This document shows, piece after piece, positions 26,385 through 38,561 of a stretch of DNA of 64,000 nt. The position numbers were made by a program, and so were the translations under genes. Source of the stretch: Streptomyces davaonensis JCM 4913. GTDB lineage: Bacteria > Actinomycetota > Actinomycetes > Streptomycetales > Streptomycetaceae. The DNA is taken from NCBI RefSeq assembly GCF_000349325.1, contig NC_020504.1, forward strand, positions 7,730,326 through 7,794,325, in the 5' to 3' direction. The first letter of the stretch is position 1, and each line of letters opens with the position of its first letter. Under the pieces are notes generated by a model. It saw nothing but the letters and a program-made list of their open reading frames with translations, did no database searches and was not told where the DNA came from.

Positions 26385-26424
26385 ATCCGGCCGGAAACAG
26401 ATGTCACGCCATAATCCGGCCGGA
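26385..26424. promoter_or_regulatory. Paired TCCGGCCGGA palindromes in a divergent promoter region
   Basis: The 11-mer ATCCGGCCGGA occurs at 26385 and 26414, 29 bp apart, each holding a perfect 10-bp palindrome. The second overlaps CATAAT (26410-26415), a possible -10 box for the plus-strand gene at 26551. Further left, TCAACT (26343) and AGTTGA (26362) form another inverted repeat. The regulator is unknown. Confidence 0.4.
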
Positions 26425-26550
26425 TGCTGTCGAGGCGCTGTCAAACGACTGTCGCGTGCTGTGGTGGGCGCGGCCCATGTGATGGGGTGGAGCGGTCAGT
26501 TGACCGCTGGACCGGTTCAACTGCCGGTCCCTTTCGTGGAAGGGCTCCCC

Positions 26551-27510
26551 GTGGCTCCCACACACGGTTCCTTCGCACATCCCCTCAGCCGCCGCGGACT
26601 GCTCACCGTCGGCGCCGCGGCCACCGGTGCCGCGCTCGTCGGCGCGCCCGCACACGCTGCCGCCGGCCCGGCCGTGATCCCACTGCCGAACGGCTTCCGC
26701 CCGGAGGGCATCACGATCGGCGGCGGCCCGTACGCCTACCTCGGCTCGCTGGGCGACGGCTCCCTCTACCGCGTCGACCTGCGCACCGGCACCGGCAAGA
26801 TCGTCTCGGCCGGACCCGGCACGCCCTCGGTCGGCCTCAAACTCGACGACCGGGGACGGCTGTTCGTGGCCGGCCGCGGCGAGGGCGCCCGCGTGGTGGA
26901 CGCCCGCAGCGGCGAGATCCTCGCCTCCTACGTCCTTTCCACCACCACGCCCACCTTCGCCAACGACGTCTTCCTGACCCCGCGCGCGGCCTGGTTCACC
27001 GACTCCTACCAGCCGGTCCTGTACGCCCTCCCGCTCGGCCGGCACGGCCAGTTGCCGGACCCGGACGACGTCGTACGGATCACCCTCGGCGGCGACTGGA
27101 GCCAGGCGCCCGGCGAAGTCGTGAACGCCAACGGCATCACCCGCACCCCCGACGGCTCGGCCCTGCTCGTGGTGCAGTCCGGGGTCGGCACCCTGCACCG
27201 GGTCGACCCGCGCACCGGCGTCACCGCCCGCGTCGACCTCGGCGACGCGGCCCCCCTCACCAACGGCGACGGTCTGCTGGTGACCGGGCGGACGCTGTAC
27301 GTCGTGCAGAACCGGCAGAACGCCGTCGACGTCTTCACCCTGGCCGCCGACGGCCGCAGCGGGGTCTTCCGGCGCCGGATCACCGACCCTGCCTTCGACG
27401 TGCCGACGACGGTGGCCGCGTTCCGGGGGCGGCTGTATCTGCCCAACGCGCGGTTCACGACGACTCCGACGCCCGAGACGACGTACGCGATCGTCTCCGT
27501 GCCCAAGTGA
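26551..27510 (+). CDS. Tat-exported SMP-30/NHL-like beta-propeller protein
   Basis: 319 residues. Twin-arginine signal LSRRGLLTVGAAATGAALV with cleavage near AHA-AA (about residue 40), so exported folded. The mature part has repeated beta-propeller blades of the SMP-30/gluconolactonase type (GFRPEGITIGGGPYAYLGSLGDG; GLLVTGRTLYVVQN). Relatives in Streptomyces databases are often labelled superoxide dismutase, for which I see no metal site. Function unknown, perhaps a lactonase or binding protein. GTG at 26551 with GGAAGG 7 nt ahead. Divergent from the subtilase. Confidence 0.8.
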   Translation: MAPTHGSFAHPLSRRGLLTVGAAATGAALVGAPAHAAAGPAVIPLPNGFRPEGITIGGGPYAYLGSLGDGSLYRVDLRTGTGKIVSAGPGTPSVGLKLDDRGRLFVAGRGEGARVVDARSGEILASYVLSTTTPTFANDVFLTPRAAWFTDSYQPVLYALPLGRHGQLPDPDDVVRITLGGDWSQAPGEVVNANGITRTPDGSALLVVQSGVGTLHRVDPRTGVTARVDLGDAAPLTNGDGLLVTGRTLYVVQNRQNAVDVFTLAADGRSGVFRRRITDPAFDVPTTVAAFRGRLYLPNARFTTTPTPETTYAIVSVPK

Positions 27511-27513
27511 CGG

Positions 27514-27548
27514 CGAAGGGCGGTGCGCACCCGGCGCACCGCCCTTCG
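27514..27548. terminator. Bidirectional hairpin
   Basis: A 15-bp stem (27514-27528 with 27534-27548) just past the propeller gene stop and before the convergent PAC2 gene. Confidence 0.7.
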
Positions 27549-27567
27549 GCCGATCGATCCCGGAGCC

Positions 27568-28542
27568 TCAGTCCTCCGACGACTCGTCGTCCTCGGGGTT
27601 CGGCTTCGGAGGCTTCGGCGGGCGCGCCCGACCGCTCGGGTTGTCCCGCAGATAGGTGCCCTCACCGCCGTCCGCCGTGGCGTGTCCGCCCGCCGACGGG
27701 CCGCCGTCCCGGCGCCGCAGATACCGCTCGAACTCCCGGGCGATGGCCTCGCCGGACGCCTCCGGCAGCTCGGCGGTGTCGCGGGCTTCCTCCAGCGTCT
27801 GCACGTATTCGGCGACCTCGGTGTCCTCGGCGGCCAGTTGATCCACGCCGACCTGCCAGGCGCGCGCGTCCTCGGGCAGCTCGCCCAGCGGGATGCGCAC
27901 GTCGATCAGGTCCTCGAGACGGTTCAGCAGCGCCAGCGTCGCCTTCGGGTTCGGCGGCTGCGACACGTAGTGCGGCACCGCGGCCCAGAGGCTGACGGCC
28001 GGCACGCCCGCGTGCGTGCACGCCTCCTGAAGGACACCGACGATGCCCGTGGGGCCCTCGTACTTGGTCTCCTCCAGGTCCATCCGGCGGGCCAGATCGG
28101 GGTCCGAGGTGGTCCCGGAGATCGGGACCGGACGCGTGTGCGGAGTGTCGCCGAGCAGGGCGCCCAGGATGACCACCAGCTCCACGCCCAGTTCGTGCGC
28201 GAAGCCGAGCAGCTCGTTGCAGAACGAGCGCCAGCGCATGGACGGCTCGATACCCCGGACCAGCACGAGATCGCGCGGCTTCTCGCCGCCGACCCGGACC
28301 ACGGACAGCCGGGTCGTGGGCCACGTGATCTTCCGCACTCCCGCGTCCATCCACACCGTGGGGCGGTTGACCTGGAAGTCGTAGTAGTCCTCGGCGTCCA
28401 GCGCCGCGAACACCTCGCCCTTCCACTCCCGGTCCAGATGAGCGACCGCGGTGGAGGCGGCGTCGCCGGCATCGTTCCAGCCCTCGAACGCGGCCACCAT
28501 GACTGGGTCGATCAGCTCGGGAACTCCCTCCAGCTCGATCAC
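27568..28542 (-). CDS. parJ: PAC2 family protein, probable ParJ orthologue
   Basis: 324 residues. PAC2 (proteasome-assembly-chaperone-like) fold: starts MIELEGVPELIDPVMVAAFEGWNDAGDAAS, with the family strands LVLVRGIEPSMRW and VVILGALLGDTPHTRPVPISGTTSDP. The tail (270-324) is disordered, Gly/Pro rich and ends acidic. The bacterial role of the fold is not proteasome assembly. The gene sits where S. coelicolor has SCO1662, described as ParJ, which binds ParA and affects ParA assembly during sporulation; the name rests on that position and on my memory of the report. GTG start at 28542; TAAGGT upstream is a candidate -10. Confidence 0.72.
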   Translation of the reverse strand: MIELEGVPELIDPVMVAAFEGWNDAGDAASTAVAHLDREWKGEVFAALDAEDYYDFQVNRPTVWMDAGVRKITWPTTRLSVVRVGGEKPRDLVLVRGIEPSMRWRSFCNELLGFAHELGVELVVILGALLGDTPHTRPVPISGTTSDPDLARRMDLEETKYEGPTGIVGVLQEACTHAGVPAVSLWAAVPHYVSQPPNPKATLALLNRLEDLIDVRIPLGELPEDARAWQVGVDQLAAEDTEVAEYVQTLEEARDTAELPEASGEAIAREFERYLRRRDGGPSAGGHATADGGEGTYLRDNPSGRARPPKPPKPNPEDDESSED

Positions 28543-28684
28543 CCAGCGCCTCCTTCCGACGTGCCCTCGCCTGACGACCCAACCTTACGGCGTGCGACGG
28601 GGGCGCCCGCAGCCCCCTTGCACGGGGGAGTGAACGGATCACTGCCCCGATCGCCACCCCCGAACACCCCCCGTCGGGTGGTCC

Positions 28685-29356
28685 TCACAACGTGGCGCGC
28701 AACCACTGTTCGACGCTCGCGATGTGCACGGTCGCCCAGGCGCGCGCCGCCTCGGCGTCCCCCTCGCGCAGGGCGGCGAGGATCGCGCGGTGCTCGTGCA
28801 GGGTGCGGCTGACCGCGTCCTCCTGGGTCAACCCGCGCCAGATCCGGGCCCGCGTGGTGGGCCCCGACAGACCGTCCAGCAGCGAGCACAGCACCGAGTT
28901 GCCCGAGGCCCGCACGATGGTCCGGTGGAACCGGAGATCGGCGGCGACGAGCTCCTCCACCGAGGGCGCCGCGCCGAGCCGGTCCAACTGCTCGGACAGC
29001 TCGTCCAGTTGCCGCTCGTCGAGGTTCGCTGCCGCCATGGCGGTGGCGGCCGGCTCCAGGATGCGCCGTACCGCGAGGAACTCCAGCACGGTGTCGTCGC
29101 GGTGGAAGTCCACGACGAAACTCATGGCCTCCAGCAGCAGTTGCGGATCGAGGCTGGTCACATAGGTGCCGTCGCCCTGGCGCACGTCCAGGATCCGGAT
29201 CAGCGACAGCGCGCGCACCGCCTCGCGCAGGGAGTTGCGGGACAGGCCCAGTTCGGCGGCGAGTTCGCTCTCCTTGGGGAGCCGGTCGCCGGGGCCCAGC
29301 GCACCGGAGACGATCATGCCCTTGATCTTCTCGATCGCCTCGTCGGTGACTGCCAT
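28685..29356 (-). CDS. FadR-subfamily GntR transcriptional regulator
   Basis: 223 residues. Winged helix-turn-helix at 8-72 (LAAELGLSRNSLREAVRALS), then an FCD domain with metal/ligand histidines in DLRFHRTIVRASGN near 142 and HEHRAIL near 190. Ligand unknown; relatives respond to sugar acids, lactate or acyl-CoA. ATG at 29356 chosen: AGGAGG lies 4 nt ahead. A 19-bp near-palindrome overlaps its likely promoter, suggesting autoregulation. Reads on the same strand after the glycerol genes but is separated from glpD by a 12-bp hairpin. Confidence 0.88.
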   Translation of the reverse strand: MAVTDEAIEKIKGMIVSGALGPGDRLPKESELAAELGLSRNSLREAVRALSLIRILDVRQGDGTYVTSLDPQLLLEAMSFVVDFHRDDTVLEFLAVRRILEPAATAMAAANLDERQLDELSEQLDRLGAAPSVEELVAADLRFHRTIVRASGNSVLCSLLDGLSGPTTRARIWRGLTQEDAVSRTLHEHRAILAALREGDAEAARAWATVHIASVEQWLRATL

Positions 29357-29372
29357 AGGGCCTCCTGCGCGT

Positions 29373-29391
29373 TCAGACATCCGAGGTCTGA
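29373..29391 (-). promoter_or_regulatory. Candidate operator of the FadR-type regulator
   Basis: TCAGACATCCGAGGTCTGA matches its own complement at 8 of 9 positions. On the minus strand a TAATGT box is just upstream, so the palindrome would cover the transcription start, the place for autorepression. Confidence 0.5.
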
Positions 29392-29413
29392 GCACATTAT
29401 GCGGGCAGCCGAA

Positions 29414-29445
29414 CGGGGCGGCTCCGTCGGCAGGGAGCCGCCCCG
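29414..29445 (-). terminator. Terminator after glpD
   Basis: CGGGGCGGCTCC (29414-29425) pairs perfectly with 29434-29445; 8-nt loop, no T run. It separates the glycerol genes from the FadR-type regulator. Confidence 0.65.
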
Positions 29446-29520
29446 ATCGCGTGCCGGCCCCAGGGGAGAGGGCCGTCCCGGTCCACCGGCCCCGCCAGGT
29501 GTCGGGGCCGGGACCGAGGT

Positions 29521-31137
29521 CTACTTCTTGTCGAGCAGGTCCTGGACCTTGGCGCGGACGTCGTCCGTGGCCAGGCCGCGGATCGTCAGCGTCGTACGGC
29601 GGCGCAGCACGTCGTCCGCCGTCTCGGCCCACTCGTTGTCGCGGGCGTAGACGACCTGGGCCCAGATCTCCGGGGCGTCGGGGTGGACGCGCTCGGCGAG
29701 CTCGGGGTTGTCGTTGGCCAGGCGGGCGATGTCGAAGGCCAGCGAGCCGTAGTGGGTGGCCAGGTGCTTGGCGGTGTCGGCGCCCATGCGGGGGCCGGGC
29801 GCCGGACGGTCCACCAGGAGGCGGTGCGCGACCGCGCGCGGGTTGGCGACACCCGGCAGCGGGAGCTTCTTCGGCAGCGACTTGATCGGCTCGAAGTCGT
29901 CGCCCAGCGGGTGGCCCGGCAGCGACTCCAGCTTCTGCATGACCGTACGGCCGATGTGCCGGAAGGTGGTCCACTTGCCGCCCGCGACCGACAGCATGCC
30001 GCCGCGGCCCTCGGTGACGACCGTCTCGCGCTTGGCCTTCGCGGTGTCGCCGGGACCGCCAGGGAGCACCCGAAGGCCCGCGAAGGAGTAGGTGATCAGA
30101 TCCCGGGACAGCTGCTGGTCGCGGATGGAGAACGCGGCCTCGTCCAGGATCTGGGTTATGTCCTTGTCGTTGACGGACACGTCCGCCGGGTCACCCTCGA
30201 ACTCCTCGTCGGTGGTGCCGAGCAGCAGCATGTCCTCCCACGGCAGGGCGAAGGTGATGCGGTACTTGTCGATCGGCGTGGCCAGCGCGGCCTTCCAGGG
30301 CGCGGTCCGCTTCAGGACCAGATGCGCGCCCTTCGACAGCCGGATCGACGGCGCGGCATTGGGGTCCTCCATCTTGCGCAGGTGGTCCACCCACGGCCCG
30401 GTCGCGTTGAGCACCAGGCGGGCGGTGACGCCGAACTCGTCGCCGGTGACCCGGTCGCGCAGCTCGGCGCCGGTCACCCGGCCCTTGGTGAAGCGCAGGC
30501 CGGTGACCTCGGCGTGGTTCAGTACGGCCGCACCCGCCTCGACGGCCGCGCGGACCGTCATCAGCGCCATCCGGGCGTCGTTCATCTGGTCGTCGCCGTA
30601 CACGGCCACGGCCTTGAGGTTGTCGGTACGCAGCTCGGGTACGTCCTGCGCCGCCTTGGCGGGGGACAGGAGGTGGCCGACGCCGTCACCGAACGCGGAG
30701 AGCGCGGAGTAGGCGAAGACGCCCGCGCCGAGCTTCGCCGCGCCGTGCGGTCCGCCCTTGTACACCGGCAGGTAGAAGGTGAGCGGGTTCGCCAGGTGGG
30801 GGGCCACCTGGCGGGAGACCGCACGGCGCTCGAAGTGGTTCTCCGCCACCAGCTTCACCGCGCCGGTCTGCAGGTAGCGCAGCCCGCCGTGGAGGAGCTT
30901 GGAGGAGGCGGAGGAGGTGGCGCCGGCGAAGTCGCCGGCGTCGACCAGAGCCACCCTGAGGCCGGACTGCGCGGCGTGCCAGGCGGTGGAGATGCCCAGG
31001 ATGCCGCCGCCGATCACGAGAAGGTCGAACGACGCCTTGGAGAGCTGCTCCCGGGTCTCGGCGCGGCTCGGGTTGGAGCCGGAGGCCGGGCGCGTGCCGA
31101 GGGCAGGCACGGACTTCAGGGTGGTCTGACTGGTCAT
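29521..31137 (-). CDS. glpD: Aerobic glycerol-3-phosphate dehydrogenase
   Basis: 538 residues. Membrane-associated FAD enzyme oxidising glycerol 3-phosphate to dihydroxyacetone phosphate and feeding electrons to menaquinone. The Rossmann motif is LLVIGGGILGISTAWHAA near residue 40, followed by TSSASSKLLHGGLRYLQTG, the GlpD signature, and a FAD-binding end MLSVAGGKWTTFRHIG near 400. Third gene of the glycerol unit, 77 nt after glpK with a stable hairpin between them. AGGAG lies 12 nt upstream of the ATG. Confidence 0.95.
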   Translation of the reverse strand: MTSQTTLKSVPALGTRPASGSNPSRAETREQLSKASFDLLVIGGGILGISTAWHAAQSGLRVALVDAGDFAGATSSASSKLLHGGLRYLQTGAVKLVAENHFERRAVSRQVAPHLANPLTFYLPVYKGGPHGAAKLGAGVFAYSALSAFGDGVGHLLSPAKAAQDVPELRTDNLKAVAVYGDDQMNDARMALMTVRAAVEAGAAVLNHAEVTGLRFTKGRVTGAELRDRVTGDEFGVTARLVLNATGPWVDHLRKMEDPNAAPSIRLSKGAHLVLKRTAPWKAALATPIDKYRITFALPWEDMLLLGTTDEEFEGDPADVSVNDKDITQILDEAAFSIRDQQLSRDLITYSFAGLRVLPGGPGDTAKAKRETVVTEGRGGMLSVAGGKWTTFRHIGRTVMQKLESLPGHPLGDDFEPIKSLPKKLPLPGVANPRAVAHRLLVDRPAPGPRMGADTAKHLATHYGSLAFDIARLANDNPELAERVHPDAPEIWAQVVYARDNEWAETADDVLRRRTTLTIRGLATDDVRAKVQDLLDKK

Positions 31138-31179
31138 TTCGGGTTCTTACTCCTCATCAGAGCGTGTGGCAGAGCACGC

Positions 31180-31205
31180 CGGGGAGCTCGGCGCTGAGCT
31201 CCCCG
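31180..31205 (-). terminator. Intercistronic hairpin between glpK and glpD
   Basis: CGGGGAGCTC and GAGCTCCCCG form a 10-bp stem, 6-nt loop, just past the glpK stop. Without a T run it may act as a partial terminator or RNA-processing barrier lowering glpD relative to glpK. Confidence 0.5.
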
Positions 31206-31214
31206 CGGCTCTCG

Positions 31215-32759
31215 TCAGTGCTCGTCCTCGTCGTCGATCCAGCCCATGGTCCGCTCGACGGCCTTGAGCCAGTTCTTGTACTCGCGGTCGCGGGTCTCCG
31301 CGTCCATGTGGGGGGTCCACTCGGCGGCCCGGCGCCAGTTGGCGCGCAGTTCGTCCGTGCTGGACCAGAAGCCGACGGCGAGGCCGGCGGCGTAGGCGGC
31401 ACCGAGGCAGGTGGTCTCGGCGACCATCGGGCGCACCACGGGTGCATCCAGGACGTCCGAGAGCGTCTGCATCAGGAGGTTGTTGGAGGTCATGCCGCCG
31501 TCGACCTTCAGGGCCACCAGCTCGTCGCCGGAGTCCTTGACCATGGCGTCGGCGATCTCCCGGGTCTGCCAGGCGGTCGCCTCCAGGACGGCGCGCGCCA
31601 GGTGCGCCTTGGTGACGTACCGGGTCAGACCGGCGATCACACCGCGGGCGTCGGAACGCCAGTGCGGGGCGAACAGGCCGGAGAAGGCCGGCACGAAGTA
31701 CGCGCCGCCGTTGTCCTCGACCGAGAGCGCGAGCGTCTCGATCTCGGCCGCGGTGGAGATCAGGCCCATCTGGTCGCGCATCCACTGCACCAGCGAGCCG
31801 GTGACGGCGATCGAGCCCTCCAGCGCGTACACGGTCGGCTGCTCGCCGATCTTGTAGCCGACCGTGGTCAGCAGGCCCGCGTAGGAGTTGATGATCTTGT
31901 CACCGGTGTTCATCACCATGAAGGTGCCGGTGCCGTACGTGGACTTGGTCTCGCCCTCGGAGAAGCAGGTCTGGCCGAACAGGGCCGCCTGCTGGTCGCC
32001 GAGTGCCGAGGCGACCGGAATGCCGCCGAGCAGGTCGCCCAGCTTGCCGCCCGTGACCTCGCCGTAGACCTCGGCGGAGGAGCGGATCTCCGGGAGGATC
32101 GCCAGCGGGACGCCGATGGACTCGGCGATCTTCTCGTCCCACTCCATGGTGTGGAGGTTCATCAGCATGGTGCGGGAGGCGTTGGTGACGTCGGTGACGT
32201 GCTTGCCGCCGTTGACGCCGCCGGTCAGGTTCCAGATGACCCAGGTGTCCATGGTGCCGAAGAGGATGTCGCCGGCCTCGGCGCGCTCCCGCAGGCCCTC
32301 GACGTTGTCGAGCAGCCAGCGGGCCTTCGGACCGGAGAAGTAGGACGCGAGCGGCAGGCCCGTCTCCCGGCGGAAACGGTCCTGGCCGACGTTGCGGCCG
32401 AGCTCCTTGCAGAGCGAGTCGGTACGGGTGTCCTGCCAGACGAGGGCGTTGTGGACGGGCTCACCGGTGTTCTTGTCCCACAGCACGGTGGTCTCGCGCT
32501 GGTTGGTGATGCCGATGGCCTTGATGTCGTCGCGGGTGATGCCCGCCTTCTGGATGGCTCCGGCGACGACTTCCTGGACGTTGGTCCAGATCTCGTTGGC
32601 GTTGTGCTCGACCCAGCCCGGCTTGGGGAAGATCTGCTCGTGCTCCTTCTGGTCGACGGAGACGATCCGGCCGTCGCGGTCGAAGACGATGCAGCGCGAC
32701 GAGGTGGTGCCCTGGTCGATGGCGGCGATGAAGGGGCCGGCGGTGTGGGCGTCGGTCAC
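31215..32759 (-). CDS. glpK: Glycerol kinase
   Basis: 514 residues, FGGY-family kinase making glycerol 3-phosphate. N-terminal phosphate loop [10 protein letters not shown] near residue 16, glycerol-binding residues in QRETT and WQDTR, ATP-binding [10 protein letters not shown] near 265 and the FGGY signature region [11 protein letters not shown] near 405. The GTG at 32759 is preferred to the ATG seven codons earlier because CAGGAG sits 6 nt before the GTG. Middle gene of glpF-glpK-glpD under GylR. Confidence 0.96.
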   Translation of the reverse strand: MTDAHTAGPFIAAIDQGTTSSRCIVFDRDGRIVSVDQKEHEQIFPKPGWVEHNANEIWTNVQEVVAGAIQKAGITRDDIKAIGITNQRETTVLWDKNTGEPVHNALVWQDTRTDSLCKELGRNVGQDRFRRETGLPLASYFSGPKARWLLDNVEGLRERAEAGDILFGTMDTWVIWNLTGGVNGGKHVTDVTNASRTMLMNLHTMEWDEKIAESIGVPLAILPEIRSSAEVYGEVTGGKLGDLLGGIPVASALGDQQAALFGQTCFSEGETKSTYGTGTFMVMNTGDKIINSYAGLLTTVGYKIGEQPTVYALEGSIAVTGSLVQWMRDQMGLISTAAEIETLALSVEDNGGAYFVPAFSGLFAPHWRSDARGVIAGLTRYVTKAHLARAVLEATAWQTREIADAMVKDSGDELVALKVDGGMTSNNLLMQTLSDVLDAPVVRPMVAETTCLGAAYAAGLAVGFWSSTDELRANWRRAAEWTPHMDAETRDREYKNWLKAVERTMGWIDDEDEH

Positions 32760-32837
32760 AGTGTGCTCCTGAAGTTCCATGGGTGAGGTGGACTTGTCTA
32801 CTGGTGCTTCGAGCGAAAGCCGGTTGCTCTACCGGGT

Positions 32838-33638
32838 TTAGACGAAAGCGACGTTGTAGATGCCTGCGGCGATCGCCGCGCCGAGCAGCGGGCCGATCAC
32901 CGGGACCCAGGCGTAGCCCCAGTCGGAACCGCCCTTGTTGGGCAGGGGCAGGAGGGCGTGCACGATGCGCGGACCGAGGTCACGGGCCGGGTTGATCGCG
33001 TACCCGGTCGGGCCGCCGAGGGAGAGGCCGATACCGACCACCACGAGCGCGGTGACGAGTCCGCCCAGGATGCCGAGGCCGTCGCCCGCGGCGTTCAGGC
33101 CCTGCGTGAGGACGGCGAGCACCAGCACGATCGTGCCGATGACCTCAGTGGCCACGTTCTGCCAGGCGACGCGGATCTCCGGACCGGTGGAGAAGATGCC
33201 GAGGACCGGGCCCGCGCCCTTCTCCTGGGCCTCCACGGCCTTGACCTTGGTGGCCTGGGCACCCGGGCCGCCCACGATCTCCTTGTCGGTGAGGTGGGCG
33301 TGGAACTGGCCGTAGTAGGCGATCCAGACCAGGGCCGCACCGATCATGGCGCCGAGCAGCTGTCCACCGAAGTAGGTGGGGACGTCGCTCCACTCGATGC
33401 CGTTGTCCTTGATCGCGAGCGCGAGCGTCACGGCCGGGTTCAGGTGGGCGCCGGACAGCGGCGCCGAGGTGTAGACCGCCGTGAGCACTGCGAAGCCCCA
33501 CCCGAAGGTGATGGCGAGCCAGCCGGCGTTGCGGGCCTTGGAGGCCTTCAGCGTGACAGCGGCGCAGACGCCGCCGCCGAGCAGGATGAGTATGGCGGTA
33601 CCGATGGTCTCGCCGAGGAAGATGTCGGAGCTGGACAC
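32838..33638 (-). CDS. glpF: Glycerol uptake facilitator (MIP/aquaporin family)
   Basis: 266-residue inner-membrane channel with six helices and both NPA boxes: [13 protein letters not shown] near residue 72 and [13 protein letters not shown] near 216. The Asp after the second NPAR is typical of glycerol-conducting aquaglyceroporins. An extra charged loop (about 122-155) follows helix 3. GTG at 33638 is chosen because AAAGGAG lies 6 nt upstream; an ATG six codons earlier overlaps that site. First gene of the glycerol operon, preceded by a GylR-type operator. Confidence 0.94.
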   Translation of the reverse strand: MSSSDIFLGETIGTAILILLGGGVCAAVTLKASKARNAGWLAITFGWGFAVLTAVYTSAPLSGAHLNPAVTLALAIKDNGIEWSDVPTYFGGQLLGAMIGAALVWIAYYGQFHAHLTDKEIVGGPGAQATKVKAVEAQEKGAGPVLGIFSTGPEIRVAWQNVATEVIGTIVLVLAVLTQGLNAAGDGLGILGGLVTALVVVGIGLSLGGPTGYAINPARDLGPRIVHALLPLPNKGGSDWGYAWVPVIGPLLGAAIAAGIYNVAFV

Positions 33639-33765
33639 CCGCGACTCCTTTGTCATTCGTCCAGGGGAAGCCGAACCCCGGGTCCCACCGGTGGTTCGCG
33701 CCCTCGGGGGTGAGAGCAGTGCCGGCCCTTGGCGTTGTCACACTCTAGCGCGTATTGCCGGTAGG

Positions 33766-33784
33766 TGTTCGACAATGCCGACCG
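33766..33784. promoter_or_regulatory. GylR operator candidate in front of glpF
   Basis: Read on the minus strand it matches the gylR-promoter site at 34796-34814 at 16 of 19 positions, and the next 7-8 bases (CTACCGG) also match. It lies just upstream of the -10-like TAGAGT, over the -35 region, as expected for a repressor site. Confidence 0.7.
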
Positions 33785-33830
33785 ATGGACGGGAGTCTTG
33801 CTCCGGCTTGAGGTGTGCGTCAAGGGTTCT

Positions 33831-33876
33831 GTTATCGAAAACGCGATCGTTATTGATCGCCTTGTGTTATGGATCG
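33831..33876. repeat. Three GTTAT-type direct repeats upstream of the glycerol promoter
   Basis: GTTATCGA (33831), GTTATTGATCG (33849) and GTTATGGATCG (33866), 18 and 17 bp apart, about one and a half turns. The middle copy is inside a GCGATC/GATCGC palindrome. Possible activator or secondary GylR sites. Confidence 0.5.
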
Positions 33877-33933
33877 ACGGAGGGGATCTGTGTGTGATCT
33901 TCCGTATTTGTCCGTATCAGGGTATGGCGAAGT

Positions 33934-33957
33934 CCGGAACGCCGTGTGGCGTTCCGG
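33934..33957 (-). terminator. Terminator after gylR
   Basis: CCGGAACGCC and GGCGTTCCGG form a perfect 10-bp stem with GTGT loop, 18 nt past the gylR stop. Confidence 0.7.
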
Positions 33958-33975
33958 TGCTCGTGTGCCCTGTTG

Positions 33976-34740
33976 TCAGAAGCGCCCGGCGCCCAGATCC
34001 CGTGACACCGCGCGGGCGCAGTCCCGTACGGCGGCGATCACCTCGGGGCGTACCTCGCCGTCCTGGCACAGGCGCTCCACGGCGCCCGTGACGCCCACCG
34101 CGCCTACCGGCATCCGGCGCCGGTCGTGGATGGGGGCGGCGACGGAGGCGACGCCCTCCCAGGTCTCCTCGACATCGGCCGCGTAACCACGCGCGCGGGT
34201 GATGTCCAGGATGTGCTCGAAGTCCTCCAGCTCGCACACGGTCCGGTCGGTGAAGGCCTTGCGGTCGGCCTCCAGTACCTCGCTGTGCGCGACCGGGTCG
34301 TACGCCGACAGCACCTTGCCGAGACCGGTGGAGTGCAGCGGCTGCATCGCCCCTATCTCCAGGACTTGACGGCTGTCGTCCGGCCGGAAGACGTGGTGCA
34401 CGATCAGGACGCCCTGCTGGTGCAGGACCCCCAGGTACACGCTCTCCCCGCTGGAGCGGGCCAGGTCGTCGGTCCAGACCAGGGCGCGCGCCCGCAGCTC
34501 GTGCACGTCCAGATAGGTGGTGCCCAGGCGCAGCAGCTCCGCGCCCAGCTGATAGCGCCCGGAGGCCTCGTCCTGTTCGACGAACCCCTCCTGCTGGAGC
34601 GTGCGCAATATGCCGTGGGCCGTGCCCTTGGCGAGCCCCAGCGAGGACGCGATGTCCGACAGGCCGAGCCGACGCTCGCCACCCGCGAGCAGCCGCAGCA
34701 TCGCGGCCGCCCGTTCGAGCGACTGGATGTTCCGTGCCAT
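33976..34740 (-). CDS. gylR: IclR-family glycerol operon regulator GylR
   Basis: 254 residues, the length of S. coelicolor GylR. N-terminal winged helix-turn-helix (LSDIASSLGLAKGTAHGILRTLQ, 28-50) and C-terminal IclR effector domain with LHSTGLGKVLSA near 145 and GVGAVGVTG-type strands near 225. Known GylR represses the glycerol genes and itself, with glycerol 3-phosphate as inducer. ATG at 34740 gives the known MARNIQSLERAA start; an ATG eight codons earlier is possible. Its operator lies 56-74 bp upstream of the chosen start and recurs in front of glpF. Confidence 0.95.
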   Translation of the reverse strand: MARNIQSLERAAAMLRLLAGGERRLGLSDIASSLGLAKGTAHGILRTLQQEGFVEQDEASGRYQLGAELLRLGTTYLDVHELRARALVWTDDLARSSGESVYLGVLHQQGVLIVHHVFRPDDSRQVLEIGAMQPLHSTGLGKVLSAYDPVAHSEVLEADRKAFTDRTVCELEDFEHILDITRARGYAADVEETWEGVASVAAPIHDRRRMPVGAVGVTGAVERLCQDGEVRPEVIAAVRDCARAVSRDLGAGRF

Positions 34741-34795
34741 CGCCGTCCTGCCCTCCGTCCCCATCGACCGTCGACCTCGACGATGTCTCTGCCGT

Positions 34796-34814
34796 TGTTC
34801 GGCAATGTCGAACA
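34796..34814. promoter_or_regulatory. GylR operator candidate in front of gylR
   Basis: TGTTCGGCAATGTCGAACA is a 19-bp palindrome matching at 8 of 9 positions. It lies 56-74 bp upstream of gylR and recurs, slightly weaker, in front of glpF. Confidence 0.75.
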
Positions 34815-35026
34815 CTACCGGTCCATGCCGACCAATCGCCAATGCCCGGCCGGGATCTGTTGCGTCACTCGTATCCCGCAGGCGACCCGCCCGTCATCCT
34901 CGTCCGTCCCGTGGACGCCCTGACCATCAGGTCCCGGTCCCGGCTACGCTGGCGGCGTGCGCCCACCGCGGAACCGAATCGCAAGGGCGCAAAGCCGACA
35001 GCCGTCGCACCTCAGGGAGCCCTTAC

Positions 35027-38542
<3,516 letters not shown>

Positions 38543-38561
38543 GGCGGCGGGCCGGTCGTGA

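Larger units (their letters stand above)
33639..33975 (-). other. Non-coding gyl control region
   Basis: 337 bp between glpF and gylR with no gene. Listed separately: a TAGAGT -10-like box (minus strand, 33742-33747), the GylR-type operator (33766-33784), three GTTAT repeats (33831-33870) and the gylR terminator hairpin (33934-33957). The glpF leader would be about 95 nt. Confidence 0.7.

Noticed and set aside
26551..27510. Superoxide dismutase label for the Tat propeller protein
   Set aside because: No Cu/Zn, Fe/Mn or Ni superoxide dismutase metal motif is present; the sequence is a beta-propeller.
34920..35026. Possible riboswitch in the metH leader (GCAAGGGCGCAAAGCC)
   Set aside because: The GCAA runs recall riboswitch cores, but I cannot match the cobalamin, SAH or SAM-IV consensus or build the needed pairing; not listed.
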